Source: Schauerella fraxinea (lineage in GTDB: Bacteria > Pseudomonadota > Gammaproteobacteria > Burkholderiales > Burkholderiaceae_B). From it: a stretch of DNA of 64,000 bases. Position 1 is the stretch's first letter; each line of letters starts with the position of its first letter. Below the pieces are notes generated by a model. It did not search any database. It was not told where the DNA came from and saw nothing but the letters and a program-made list of their open reading frames with translations. Shown here one piece after another: positions 9,417 through 18,126 of the stretch. A program made the translations under genes and the position numbers. The stretch covers positions 1,966,554 through 2,030,553 of the forward strand of contig JAVDKL010000001.1 in the NCBI GenBank assembly GCA_030849965.1, written 5' to 3'.

Positions 9417-10175
9417 ATGCAACAAGATCTGCTCGGGCGCGTCGCGCTCGTGACTGGCGCGGGTGCCGGCATCGGTCGCGCCACCGCACATTCACTTGCA
9501 GCGCGTGGCGCCATTATCGGAATCAATGACCTTAAACAGGAACTGGTGGATGCCGCCGTGGCGCAGGTTATCGCGGCCGGAGGAAAAGCCTTTCCCGTCG
9601 TGCAGAACGTGGCCACGCGCGACGGCATCTACGACGCGGTTCGCCAGACGGCAGGCTATGCCGAACGCTTCGACATCCTGGTTAACAACGCGGCTTGGGT
9701 TCGCTACCAAAGCGTACCCGACATCCAGCCCGAAACCCTGGATCGCATGCTGGACATTGGATTCAAGGCAGTGATCTGGGGGATTCAGGCGGCTGCGGAA
9801 GTGATGAGTGCCGAGCGCGGCGGCGCAATTGTCAATGTAGCCTCCACTGCTGCGCTTAAATCGGCGCCGAATTCCATGGTTTATTCGGGGGTAAAGGCAG
9901 GCATCCTCGGTATTACGCGCGCAGCAGCCGCCGAGCTGGGCGGCCGCAATATCCGCGTCAACGCGGTCTGCCCTTCTGCGGTTCCCACTGAAGGCACGCA
10001 GCGCAACCGCAATGTCGAACGCGATGCACGACGAGTGGCGAGTACGCCGATGGGCCGGCTTGGCACCGTCGACGACATCGCCAGCGGTATCGCGTTCCTG
10101 GCCAGCGACGATGCGCGCTTCATTACCGCCCAAGCGCTTGTGGTGGACGGCGGCATCACCTTCACGACGTTGTGA
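9417..10175 (+). CDS. Short-chain dehydrogenase/reductase (SDR)
   Basis: A 252-residue classical SDR. It shows the NAD(P)-binding TGAGAGIGR motif, NNAA, the catalytic Ser in NVASTAA and YSGVK (YxxxK). SDRs of this type oxidise secondary alcohols, here plausibly the 3-hydroxyacyl-CoA made by the hydratase. The ATG at 9417 follows AAGGAT with good spacing. Upstream in-frame codons belong to the dehydrogenase gene in another frame. Its stop overlaps the start of a second SDR gene. Confidence 0.9.
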   Translation: MQQDLLGRVALVTGAGAGIGRATAHSLAARGAIIGINDLKQELVDAAVAQVIAAGGKAFPVVQNVATRDGIYDAVRQTAGYAERFDILVNNAAWVRYQSVPDIQPETLDRMLDIGFKAVIWGIQAAAEVMSAERGGAIVNVASTAALKSAPNSMVYSGVKAGILGITRAAAAELGGRNIRVNAVCPSAVPTEGTQRNRNVERDARRVASTPMGRLGTVDDIASGIAFLASDDARFITAQALVVDGGITFTTL

Positions 10176-11371
10176 TGGGTACAGTGCTGTTGACAGGCGC
10201 TGCAAGCGGCATCGGTCGCGCCACAGCACGTCGACTCGCAAGTCAGGGGCATCGATGCGTATTGGTCGACCGGGATAGCCAAGGGTTGGCAGCTTTGCGC
10301 GTGGCACTTCCGCCCTGCAAGGCCGGCGATCATCTCGAACGCGTCATCGATCTCACCAATGCCCAACAGATCGACGCGTTGGCCGGCGACGTTCCAACGC
10401 TCGATGCGCTGATCAATAACGCCGGGATGACAGATAGCAGCAACGAAGCCACGGTAGATCAAACGCCACGGAACTGGCAGCTTCTGCTCGATCTGAATCT
10501 GCATGCCCCCGCTCGGTTGCTGCGCGCCCTCGCGAGGTCGCTCACGGCGGGCGCGCGGATCGTTAACGTCGCGTCCGGCGCAGGACTGCGCGCCATTCCA
10601 TGGCGCGGCGCATACAGCCCGAGCAAAGCCGGTCTGATTGCGCAAACACGCGCCGCGGCGCACGCCTATCCCGAGTATCGCTTCACTGTGCTCTGCCCGG
10701 GACTCGTACGCACGGAACTCGTGGACCGACTGATTGCGGATAAGAGACTGGATCCCGCGCGGGCGGTGGCCAAAATACCCTTGGGCAGGATGGCAAGTCC
10801 CGACGATATTGCTTGCGCGCTCGCCTTCCTTGCAGGCGACCGCGCCATATCCTTGGCAGGTAACCTGATTGCCGTGGATGGCGGATCGTCGGTGTTTGGC
10901 GGCAGCCAAGCTTATTTGCCAAGCCCTGTGATGCCGGTCAACAACGATGCGCCGCTGGCGATGACCGTGCGCGGGCATTGGCCCGGGCTCGCAAACACCC
11001 ATACGATCGATGGCTACCCTGCCGTGGTCGACGCCACGGTATTACACAGTGAGCCTGGACAAAGGCTGGCCGCCACACTGGCAGCGGCACGTCACTGCCG
11101 ACGCATGGGTCCATCGAGCCTTACCGTTCTGCTGCCGCAGAACGCCGGGGCGAACTGGGAACATGCCGGCGACGCAGGTGCAACACGTATGTTGATTGCT
11201 TCGCTCGCTTGCGAGTGGGGTCCCAGTGCGAGACGCATCAATGCCATGGAAATTGCTCCGGGTGCAAGACCTGAAGCGCTCAACCCAATGCTGCGATTCA
11301 TTGGCGGTGCCCAGGCGCAATACGTGACTGGGCAAACACTATACGTAAATGATGCCCTGCGGTCTTCCTGA
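10175..11371 (+). CDS. SDR with an extra C-terminal degenerate SDR-like half
   Basis: A 398-residue protein. Residues 1-240 are a complete classical SDR (TGAASGIGR, NNAG, Ser near 134, Tyr147-x3-Lys151, AVDGGSS). Residues about 241-398 are an additional region that lacks a glycine-rich nucleotide loop and YxxxK but has features of the last part of an SDR: an alpha-helix with SLACEWGPSARRINAMEIAPG and a final VTGQTLYVND resembling the usual TGQ...VDGG end. It therefore looks like a fused, eroded second SDR copy. The ATG at 10175 or a GTG at 10172 is possible; both overlap the previous stop. Confidence 0.85.
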   Translation: MGTVLLTGAASGIGRATARRLASQGHRCVLVDRDSQGLAALRVALPPCKAGDHLERVIDLTNAQQIDALAGDVPTLDALINNAGMTDSSNEATVDQTPRNWQLLLDLNLHAPARLLRALARSLTAGARIVNVASGAGLRAIPWRGAYSPSKAGLIAQTRAAAHAYPEYRFTVLCPGLVRTELVDRLIADKRLDPARAVAKIPLGRMASPDDIACALAFLAGDRAISLAGNLIAVDGGSSVFGGSQAYLPSPVMPVNNDAPLAMTVRGHWPGLANTHTIDGYPAVVDATVLHSEPGQRLAATLAAARHCRRMGPSSLTVLLPQNAGANWEHAGDAGATRMLIASLACEWGPSARRINAMEIAPGARPEALNPMLRFIGGAQAQYVTGQTLYVNDALRSS

Positions 11372-11440
11372 CTGCACAAAGCATCAACTGCATTCAGCCA
11401 CATAACAAGAACCGATATGCGTGAAGCAAAGGAGACAACG

Positions 11441-12397
11441 ATGAAATTCCATTACATCGCCCTCGGCGTGTCGTGCTTGATCGCCAGCGCAGCGGTGCAA
11501 GCTCAGACTAGTAGCTATCCCCAACATGCCATCTCTCTCACCGTGCCTTACGGTGCCGGCGGCTCCACAGACGGCATAGCTCGAAAGTTTGCCACGATGC
11601 TGGAGCGCGAGTTGGGTCAATCAATAATCATCCAGAACCAGCCAGGCGGTGCCGGCACTTTGCAGATGCGCAACTTGGCCCGCGCCGTGCCGGACGGCTA
11701 TACCCTCGGCTTTTACTCTTACAGCACCGCCACCTTTACATCGCAAGTCCTGGACGTTCCTTACAAGAAAGCCGATTTCGACCTGCTGGGCGGCATCGCG
11801 GAATTCAGCTACGGTATCGTCGCTGTGGCTGACTCGCCCATCAATAACATGAGCGACTTGGTCAACCAGTCCAAGACGTCGAAAGGCGTGTTCTACGGCG
11901 TGACCGGCGCGCCCAATAACTTTCCTTTTCTGCAGCTTGGAAAGATCACAGGCGGCCAGTTTGACCAAGTTACGTACAAGTCTTCCGCAGAGTCCATCAA
12001 TGCCGTCATTGGCGGGTACGTAGATGTTGCACTTCAAGGCGCATCCGAGTACGCCGAACTCGTCAGATCAGGAAAGCTGAAAGTGATCGCGTCAGCCACA
12101 AACGAAAGACTGCCCTGGTTTCCCAATGCGCCAACAATGAAGGAACAAGGGTTCGACATCGGGATCAAAGGAATTATCGGGATTGCGGCCCCAAAGGGTA
12201 CCCCTGCGGCCGTGAAGGCAAGACTCGAAGCCGCCATTCACAGCGTTGTCACGGCCGACGAATACGAGGACTATTTGGTAAAGACTTACGGCATGAAGAC
12301 GTACCCGGCGAGTGCGGCGGAATTCTCGGCGTACATCGATGAAGGGTTTCCACGGATGCGAAACATGATCGAGACCTACGACATCAAAGGCTTGTAG
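11441..12397 (+). CDS. Bug-family tripartite tricarboxylate transporter receptor
   Basis: A 318-residue periplasmic solute receptor. A signal peptide (MKFHYIALGVSCLIASAAVQA) is followed by the family pattern YPQHAISLTVPYGAGGSTDG and NQPGGAGT. Bug proteins capture carboxylates such as organic or aromatic acids for TctAB permeases, but no permease is encoded here. AAGGAGA precedes the ATG at 11441 by 6 bases; the longer in-frame reading from 11417 lacks a ribosome site. As the last gene of the acyl-CoA operon it probably brings in, or senses, the carboxylic acid substrate. Confidence 0.92.
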   Translation: MKFHYIALGVSCLIASAAVQAQTSSYPQHAISLTVPYGAGGSTDGIARKFATMLERELGQSIIIQNQPGGAGTLQMRNLARAVPDGYTLGFYSYSTATFTSQVLDVPYKKADFDLLGGIAEFSYGIVAVADSPINNMSDLVNQSKTSKGVFYGVTGAPNNFPFLQLGKITGGQFDQVTYKSSAESINAVIGGYVDVALQGASEYAELVRSGKLKVIASATNERLPWFPNAPTMKEQGFDIGIKGIIGIAAPKGTPAAVKARLEAAIHSVVTADEYEDYLVKTYGMKTYPASAAEFSAYIDEGFPRMRNMIETYDIKGL

Positions 12398-12624
12398 ATT
12401 CAAGGGATCTTACGCCATGCCTGGACTCAGAAACTTGCCGGCAAAGATCGGAGGCAGTCGCCGAAGTATTGTTGGTGACGCCATTGGATGTATGACCGCC
12501 AGCCAACTGCCGAATCAAATAGGTGGGTTCAAGCTTGCCAATCGCTCTAGGCTTGTTCGCGACGACACCCGTCTGCCTGAGAAATGGCTTTCTCTCACGT
12601 CCGATCACGATTAATCGTTAATTG

Positions 12625-13257
12625 CTAAGCCAACGCCTCAGACGACACAATGTGCTTACCCGGCGCGCTAGCCAGCGCTGCCGCCACCAAAGCGTCGGCG
12701 ATATGCGATGCCGGATTGATGCGAAACCGGCGCGGCAGAACCGGTGCCAGCGCCCCGAGCACCACGGATGCGATGTGCTCGCCGGTTCGCTTCTCCGCGC
12801 GTTCGCCACCGATCAGTCCGGGCCGCACGATCGTGAGCGACCGAAAGCCGATCCGCTCGATGTCGCGCTCGACCTCGCCCTTGATCCGGGAATAGAAAAT
12901 CCGCGAATGCGGATCCGCACCGCTCGACGAATTGAGCGCAAAACATGTGGCACCATGTCGATGAGCCAACGTGGCCACGGTAAGCGGATAGCCGTGATCG
13001 ACGCGCCGAAAAGCAGCCTGCGAACCGGCGGCTTTGATCGTCGTGCCCAACGTGCAGATCACGCTGTCCACCTTCCACCACGGCTCATCGGAAGCAAGCG
13101 CCTCGAAGTCGACGATGGGATTGACGAGTTTGGCGTGTGCAGGCAACGGCCGTCGGGTCAACGCCACGACGCGATCGACGCGCACGTCGGCTAGCAGCCG
13201 CTTGAGCACTTCCGCGCCCACCAACCCTGTTGCACCCACCAGCATGACCGTGTTCAT
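12625..13257 (-). CDS. NAD(P)H-binding Rossmann protein (atypical SDR)
   Basis: A 210-residue protein starting MNTVMLVGATGLVGAEVL, an NAD(P)-binding glycine motif at the extreme N-terminus. Later motifs VICTLGTTIKAAGSQ and the helix with YSRIKGEVE (YxxxK) resemble the TIP30/YwnB-like atypical SDRs often called semialdehyde-dehydrogenase-like. The start at 13257 is preferred to in-frame upstream codons because the glycine motif must be N-terminal. It stands alone, and its role is unknown. Confidence 0.85.
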   Translation of the reverse strand: MNTVMLVGATGLVGAEVLKRLLADVRVDRVVALTRRPLPAHAKLVNPIVDFEALASDEPWWKVDSVICTLGTTIKAAGSQAAFRRVDHGYPLTVATLAHRHGATCFALNSSSGADPHSRIFYSRIKGEVERDIERIGFRSLTIVRPGLIGGERAEKRTGEHIASVVLGALAPVLPRRFRINPASHIADALVAAALASAPGKHIVSSEALA

Positions 13258-13400
13258 CGCTATCCCTTTTCTTACGTAAGCGATCGGACAACCTGCATCG
13301 TAAAACGTGCGTACACACCGCTCGCATTGCCCGACCAATTGTAGGCGGGCGAGCCGGAAATTCGCGTGCATATTGCGTCGCTGCAGCGCGCACATGCGCG

Positions 13401-13433
13401 GGCAATGCGCCGGCAATGCGCCAGCGACGCGCC
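13401..13433 (+). repeat. 11-bp tandem repeat, three copies
   Basis: GGCAATGCGCC occurs twice back to back, then AGCGACGCGCC, in the gap between the NAD(P)-binding gene and the small membrane peptide. It is one of several unrelated short tandem repeats in gaps of this window. Confidence 0.6.
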
Positions 13434-13543
13434 CGCCATGCCCCCCAATCGCAACGTTATGCAACATCGACGCACAGCCGTGCCGTTATCCGGATAATCG
13501 CGTCCCGCCGGTCCTTGCCGGTTTACATCGACGCGGAGCCGCT

Positions 13544-13633
13544 ATGCGCATCGTCTTGATCATCATTGGGGCCGCTGTGGTGGCCTATTTTCTCGTCCAG
13601 GGCATTCGTGCCCACAATCGCAAAAACAAATAA
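13544..13633 (+). CDS. 29-residue membrane peptide coupled to the SPFH gene
   Basis: A small gene of 29 codons: one hydrophobic segment (residues about 3-19, IVLIIIGAAVVAYFLVQ) followed by a basic tail (HNRKNK), as in single-pass membrane micropeptides. GGAG lies 5 bases before the ATG, and its TAA shares a base with the ATG of the SPFH gene (TAATG), implying translational coupling. The composition and overlap make a real gene likely; the function is unknown but probably tied to the SPFH membrane complex. Confidence 0.65.
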   Translation: MRIVLIIIGAAVVAYFLVQGIRAHNRKNK

Positions 13634-14553
13634 TGAAAATCGGAAGCGCTATGAAGCCCACAGATATTTCCCCTAATGGTCGCGGGCCGAAGATCGATGG
13701 TGGGTCGATCAAGTACCTCGGCATGGGCGCCGTCATTTTCGCCGTCATCATCTTCTGCGCGCTGGGCTCCTGGTATCAGGTCGACCAAGGCGAACGCGGG
13801 GTGGTGCTGCGCAACGGCAAGATCACGCGCATCTCCGAGCCGGGTCTGGATTTCAAGGTGCCGTTCATCGACGAGGTGCGCCATATCTCCGTGCGCGATC
13901 ACACGTTCAATTTTGCCAAACTCGAGGCCTACAGCTTCGACCAGCAGCCGGCCACGCTGCGCGTGTCGGTCACGTACCGCGTGCCGCCCGAGCGCGTGGA
14001 CGATCTGTACTCGGAATACGGCAATCTCGAAAACATGCAGGTGCGCGTGCTCGAGCGCAAAACCTACGATGTGGTGAAAAACGTGTTCGGCAAGTTCACG
14101 GCCGTAAGCGCGATTCAGAATCGCGAGAAGCTTGGCGTGGACGTGAACGCTGCCGTGCGTGCCGCCATGGGCGAGACGCCCGTGATGATCGTCGGCGTCC
14201 AGATCGAAGAGGTGGGTTTTTCGACGGCGTATGAGCAGTCGATCGAACAGCGCATGCTTGCGCAGGTGCAGATCGAAACCACGCGCCAGCAAAAGGAAAC
14301 CGCCACCATTAATGCCGAGATCATCGTGGTGCAAGCCAAAGCCGATGCGGACGCACAACGCGAACGCTTCACGGCCGAAGCCGACGGTATTCGTTTGCGT
14401 GGCGAGGCCGAGGCTTCAGCTATTGAAGCCCGTGCCAAGGCACTTGCTGCCAACACCAACCTGGTCAGCCTGAACGCTGTCGAGCGTTGGGACGGTAAGC
14501 TGCCGGCCACACAAGTGCCGGGTTCTGCCCTGCCGTTTATCGGCATCAAATAA
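13633..14553 (+). CDS. SPFH/Band 7 (prohibitin-like) membrane protein
   Basis: A 306-residue protein with a single N-terminal membrane helix (about 32-50, GMGAVIFAVIIFCALGSWY), an SPFH domain (GERGVVLRNGKITRISEPGL through about residue 215) and a coiled coil rich in Ala, Glu and Arg (about 215-285). Prohibitin-like proteins form large ring assemblies at the inner membrane and affect protease activity or membrane organisation. It overlaps the 29-residue peptide gene by one base and ends 4 bases before the convergent TetR gene. Confidence 0.9.
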   Translation: MKIGSAMKPTDISPNGRGPKIDGGSIKYLGMGAVIFAVIIFCALGSWYQVDQGERGVVLRNGKITRISEPGLDFKVPFIDEVRHISVRDHTFNFAKLEAYSFDQQPATLRVSVTYRVPPERVDDLYSEYGNLENMQVRVLERKTYDVVKNVFGKFTAVSAIQNREKLGVDVNAAVRAAMGETPVMIVGVQIEEVGFSTAYEQSIEQRMLAQVQIETTRQQKETATINAEIIVVQAKADADAQRERFTAEADGIRLRGEAEASAIEARAKALAANTNLVSLNAVERWDGKLPATQVPGSALPFIGIK

Positions 14554-14557
14554 AGCG

Positions 14558-15370
14558 TCAGCTTTTCTTGCGCGGCTTGGCCGCCGCCTTCTTGGTGGCG
14601 GCCCGCGCATCCCGTTCGGCCTGCGCCACGATCGCACCGGCCGTCCATCGCGCCACTTCAGTCGCCTGCGCGCTGTCCAATCCCCAGATATCCTTCAGCA
14701 CGACCAACGTCTCGGTACCGTAGACGAGCGATAGCGCCTGTGCGGCACGATCCACGCTTGCCGCATCCAGCGTGGCGCGCAAGGGTTCGAGCGTATGGCG
14801 CAACGTCTCTTTGCGATGGCCGCGCACCAACGGCGGCTCGACACTGCCATCGGCGCGCTGGGCGTTGGCTTTTTGCTGTAGCGACAACATCAACGCCGCG
14901 CGTAGCGGCACTTCATGTTCGAGAATGCGCGGATACGCGCTCGTCAGCAGATCGTCGATACGACCGGCGGCCGTCTTGAGCGTCGAGCGCCAAGCCAGGA
15001 TGGGTCCCAGGCTCTCGTCCACGACTGCGGCGATCAACGCGCTTTGGCTCGGATAGTAGCGATAGGCCGTGGCGCGCGATACCTCTGCGGCTTCCGCCAC
15101 CTCGGCCACCGACGGTGTGACGCCCTGCGCCAACAGCTTCAAGGCGGCATCGAGCAAGGCGCGACGAGTGCGTGCGCGCGGCCCGCTTGGCGGCATGCTG
15201 TCATCGGTAGCGGCAACATTAACTGCGATAGCCGCCGCAACGTCGGCACGTGCTTTCCCGGCGGCCAGCACCGTTTTCCCGGCAGCACCCGCAGCCGATG
15301 CGATGCTGTTCGATTGACGTGAGACACCCGTCTCATTATTATTCTTGCGACGCATTGAAGTAGTCACCAT
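14558..15370 (-). CDS. TetR-family transcriptional regulator
   Basis: About 270 residues from the ATG at 15370. The HTH is near residues 87-106 ([20 protein letters not shown]), followed by the helical ligand-binding domain, and the C-terminus is Lys/Ala-rich ([11 protein letters not shown]). The first 60 residues are an Ala-rich, low-complexity extension not typical of the family; a start at the Met 58 residues further in (15196) would give a normal N-terminus. It is divergent from the Tm-1-like operon, its most likely target, and converges on the SPFH gene. Confidence 0.85.
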   Translation of the reverse strand: MVTTSMRRKNNNETGVSRQSNSIASAAGAAGKTVLAAGKARADVAAAIAVNVAATDDSMPPSGPRARTRRALLDAALKLLAQGVTPSVAEVAEAAEVSRATAYRYYPSQSALIAAVVDESLGPILAWRSTLKTAAGRIDDLLTSAYPRILEHEVPLRAALMLSLQQKANAQRADGSVEPPLVRGHRKETLRHTLEPLRATLDAASVDRAAQALSLVYGTETLVVLKDIWGLDSAQATEVARWTAGAIVAQAERDARAATKKAAAKPRKKS

Positions 15371-15429
15371 CCGCTCGACGATCGATAAAAACGAGGCGCG
15401 GCCAGTGTAGCGCGCCCTTTGGAGCAACC

Positions 15430-16644
15430 ATGTCTTCTCAGGTTCAGCAGCGCATTTATGTGGCCGCCACGTATGACACGAAAGGCGAAGAAGCCGACTA
15501 CCTTCTCACGCTGCTCGATCGGATCGGCGTGCCTGCCGTCACGGTCGACGTGGCCACTTCGGGCGCTGCGTCAACAGCCCATGTGAGTGCGCAAGAGATT
15601 GCGCGCTGCCATCCCGAGGGCGAATCGGCAGTGTTCACCGGCGATCGCGGCAGCGCCATCGCGGCCATGACGCTGGCGTTCGAACGCTATATCTCGAACC
15701 GCCGCGATGTGGGCGCCATGCTCGGCATCGGCGGCTCGGGCGGCACGGCGCTCATCACGCCGGCGATGCGTGCCATGCCCATCGGCGCGCCCAAAGTGAT
15801 GGTGTCCACCATGGCCTCCGGCAACGTCGCGCCCTACGTGGGGCCTTCCGATATCGCGATGATGTACTCCGTCACCGACGTGGCTGGCCTGAACCGGATC
15901 TCGCGGCGGGTGCTGGCCAATGCGGCCGGTGCGATCGCCGGCGCCTACACGCAATCGCTGCAACTCGACACGAGCGACGATCGTCCTGCCGTGGGCATCA
16001 GCATGTTCGGCGTGACCACCGCCGGCGTGCAACACATCACCGAGCGTTTGCACGAGGCCTTCGACTGCTTGGTCTTTCACGCGACCGGCACCGGCGGCCA
16101 ATCGATGGAAAAGCTCGCCGATAGCGGCTTGCTCACCGGCGTGCTCGATATCACGACCACAGAGGTGTGCGACCATCTTTTCGGCGGCGTGCTGGCTTGC
16201 ACCGACGACCGGTTCGGCGCAATCGCACGTACCGGCCTGCCCTACGTGGGATCGTGCGGCGCGCTCGATATGGTCAATTTCGGCGGCATCGATACCGTGC
16301 CCGAGCGCTATCAAGGGCGGCTGTTCTATCCGCACAATGCACAAGTGACGCTGATGCGCACTACGGTGGAAGAGAACATCCGCCAGGCCGAATGGATTGC
16401 CGCCCGATTGAACCGATGCGAAGGCGATGTGCGGTTCTTGATTCCGGAGGGCGGTGTGTCGGCCTTGGACGCACCCGGTTTGCCGTTCTGGGATCCGGAG
16501 GCCGACGCCGCCTTGTTCCAAACTCTTGAATCGCACCTCATTACCACCGCGCGCCGCCACCTTGTGCGCGTGCCGTGCCACATCAACGATCCCCAATTTG
16601 CCGACGAAGCCGTGCGGCAGTTTCACACCCTCTTGTCTCGCTAG
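15430..16644 (+). CDS. Tm-1-like ATP-binding domain protein (UPF0261)
   Basis: A 404-residue UPF0261 protein. Features are [16 protein letters not shown] at the N-terminus, [21 protein letters not shown], and a second Rossmann-like half with [14 protein letters not shown] and [12 protein letters not shown]. In plants the same domain is the N-terminal half of the tomato Tm-1 protein, which blocks tobamovirus replication; the bacterial role is not established. It lies 9 bases before the gene for a PEP-hydrolase/TIM-barrel protein that corresponds to the other half of Tm-1, so the two probably act as a complex. Confidence 0.9.
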   Translation: MSSQVQQRIYVAATYDTKGEEADYLLTLLDRIGVPAVTVDVATSGAASTAHVSAQEIARCHPEGESAVFTGDRGSAIAAMTLAFERYISNRRDVGAMLGIGGSGGTALITPAMRAMPIGAPKVMVSTMASGNVAPYVGPSDIAMMYSVTDVAGLNRISRRVLANAAGAIAGAYTQSLQLDTSDDRPAVGISMFGVTTAGVQHITERLHEAFDCLVFHATGTGGQSMEKLADSGLLTGVLDITTTEVCDHLFGGVLACTDDRFGAIARTGLPYVGSCGALDMVNFGGIDTVPERYQGRLFYPHNAQVTLMRTTVEENIRQAEWIAARLNRCEGDVRFLIPEGGVSALDAPGLPFWDPEADAALFQTLESHLITTARRHLVRVPCHINDPQFADEAVRQFHTLLSR

Positions 16645-16653
16645 GACGCTGTT

Positions 16654-17484
16654 ATGCCCCGCTTCGACCGCTCGACCCTCCTGGAAAAATTTCAAGGCAT
16701 GGTGCGCAGCCGCCAACCCATCGTGGGCGGCGGCGCCGGTACGGGCCTATCGGCTAAATGCGAGGAAGCCGGCGGCATCGATCTGATCGTGATCTATAAC
16801 TCGGGCCGCTACCGCATGGCCGGGCGAGGCTCGCTGGCCGGATTGCTCGCTTATGGCAACGCCAACGAGATCGTGATGGACATGGCGCGCGAAGTATTGC
16901 CCGTGGTCAAGCACACGCCCGTGCTGGCCGGAGTGAATGGCACTGATCCATTCTGTAATCTCGACACCTTTCTCGACGACATCGCACGCGCGGGATTTTC
17001 AGGCGTGCAAAACTTTCCGACGGTGGGTCTGATCGACGGCAACTTCCGCGCCAATCTCGAAGAGACCGGCATGGGCTACGCCTTGGAAGTGGATATGATT
17101 CGTGCCGCGCATGAAAAAGGCCTATTCACGACGCCTTATGTGTTCAATGAAGACGACGCCGTGGCCATGACGCAAGCCGGCGCAGACATCATCGTGGCCC
17201 ACATGGGTTTGACAACCGGCGGCGCCATTGGCGCGGAAACCGCGCTTACCCTGGCCGACTGCGTGACGGTGATCGATCGCATCGCCTTGGCCGCGCAAGC
17301 CATCCGCTCTGACGTGATCGTGCTGTGCCATGGCGGTCCCATCGCTACGCCAGAAGACGCGGCCACGATTTTGCGCGACTGCCAGCACTGCCACGGCTTC
17401 TACGGCGCAAGCTCGATGGAACGTCTCCCTACCGAGCGCGCGCTGACGCAAACCACGCGCGACTTCAAAGCGCTGCAGTTCTAG
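16654..17484 (+). CDS. Phosphoenolpyruvate hydrolase-like TIM-barrel protein
   Basis: A 276-residue TIM-barrel protein of the PEP-hydrolase-like family, with [44 protein letters not shown] and the C-terminal [14 protein letters not shown]. The family equals the C-terminal half of plant Tm-1 and is nearly always adjacent to UPF0261 genes in bacteria, as here. Enzymatic function is inferred only from the fold. Its TAG stop is shared tail-to-tail with the convergent GNAT gene (CTAG at 17481-17484). Confidence 0.9.
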   Translation: MPRFDRSTLLEKFQGMVRSRQPIVGGGAGTGLSAKCEEAGGIDLIVIYNSGRYRMAGRGSLAGLLAYGNANEIVMDMAREVLPVVKHTPVLAGVNGTDPFCNLDTFLDDIARAGFSGVQNFPTVGLIDGNFRANLEETGMGYALEVDMIRAAHEKGLFTTPYVFNEDDAVAMTQAGADIIVAHMGLTTGGAIGAETALTLADCVTVIDRIALAAQAIRSDVIVLCHGGPIATPEDAATILRDCQHCHGFYGASSMERLPTERALTQTTRDFKALQF

Positions 17485-18008
17485 GTTGCCGACAACGCGC
17501 GCGTCATATAACGCGCTCCCGCGCCATAACCCGCCAGCTTCGCTGTGAGATCGGGCGACGAATCGGATGCAGGCGCATAGCCCTGCCGCACCCAATACGC
17601 CACTGCGCTTTCCAACGACACCAGGCTCGCGTACGCGTAATCGAGCGCCCGGGCCTGGGCTGCCGCGGCTTGCAACAATTGCCCGCCCAACCCCGTGCCT
17701 TGCGCGGCAGGATGCACCGCGCAGTCGTGCAGAAACCAATGCGTGCATTCCACTGGAAGACTGGGCAATGCCACGTTCAAGGCTGGCGGCAATCCGTCTA
17801 TCCACGGGTAGGCGATCAAGTAGGCACCGATGCGCGCCGCATCGCCCACAGCCACCCAACAGTGGTCGGGTGCGAGCGCCAATCGGTTGAGAAAGAAGCC
17901 GGCGTCTTCCAGCAGGATGTCGGTATAGGCCTGCGCTTGGACGTCCAGAACACCGGCCACGTCGGACGGCAGCATGGGCCGGATGCGATAGGAAAATTGG
18001 GAGGTCAT
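17481..18008 (-). CDS. GNAT-family N-acetyltransferase
   Basis: A 175-residue GNAT fold. The acetyl-CoA-binding motif A is visible as [21 protein letters not shown] (Q/RxxGxG/A form), followed by a motif-B-like segment with [17 protein letters not shown]. It acetylates a small amine or a protein N-terminus; the substrate is unknown. The stop codon overlaps that of the convergent PEP-hydrolase-like gene by four palindromic bases. No clear ribosome site precedes the ATG. Confidence 0.88.
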   Translation of the reverse strand: MTSQFSYRIRPMLPSDVAGVLDVQAQAYTDILLEDAGFFLNRLALAPDHCWVAVGDAARIGAYLIAYPWIDGLPPALNVALPSLPVECTHWFLHDCAVHPAAQGTGLGGQLLQAAAAQARALDYAYASLVSLESAVAYWVRQGYAPASDSSPDLTAKLAGYGAGARYMTRALSAT

Positions 18009-18126
18009 TCAGCCCATTTTAAGCGGGAGAAGTTAAAGCCGTAACCACGCGTAAAGGACGCGATGACCGACGAACTCGGCGGTTAGCATCGCGACCTTCA
18101 AATTTATATCGGTTTGGCGGTACCCC

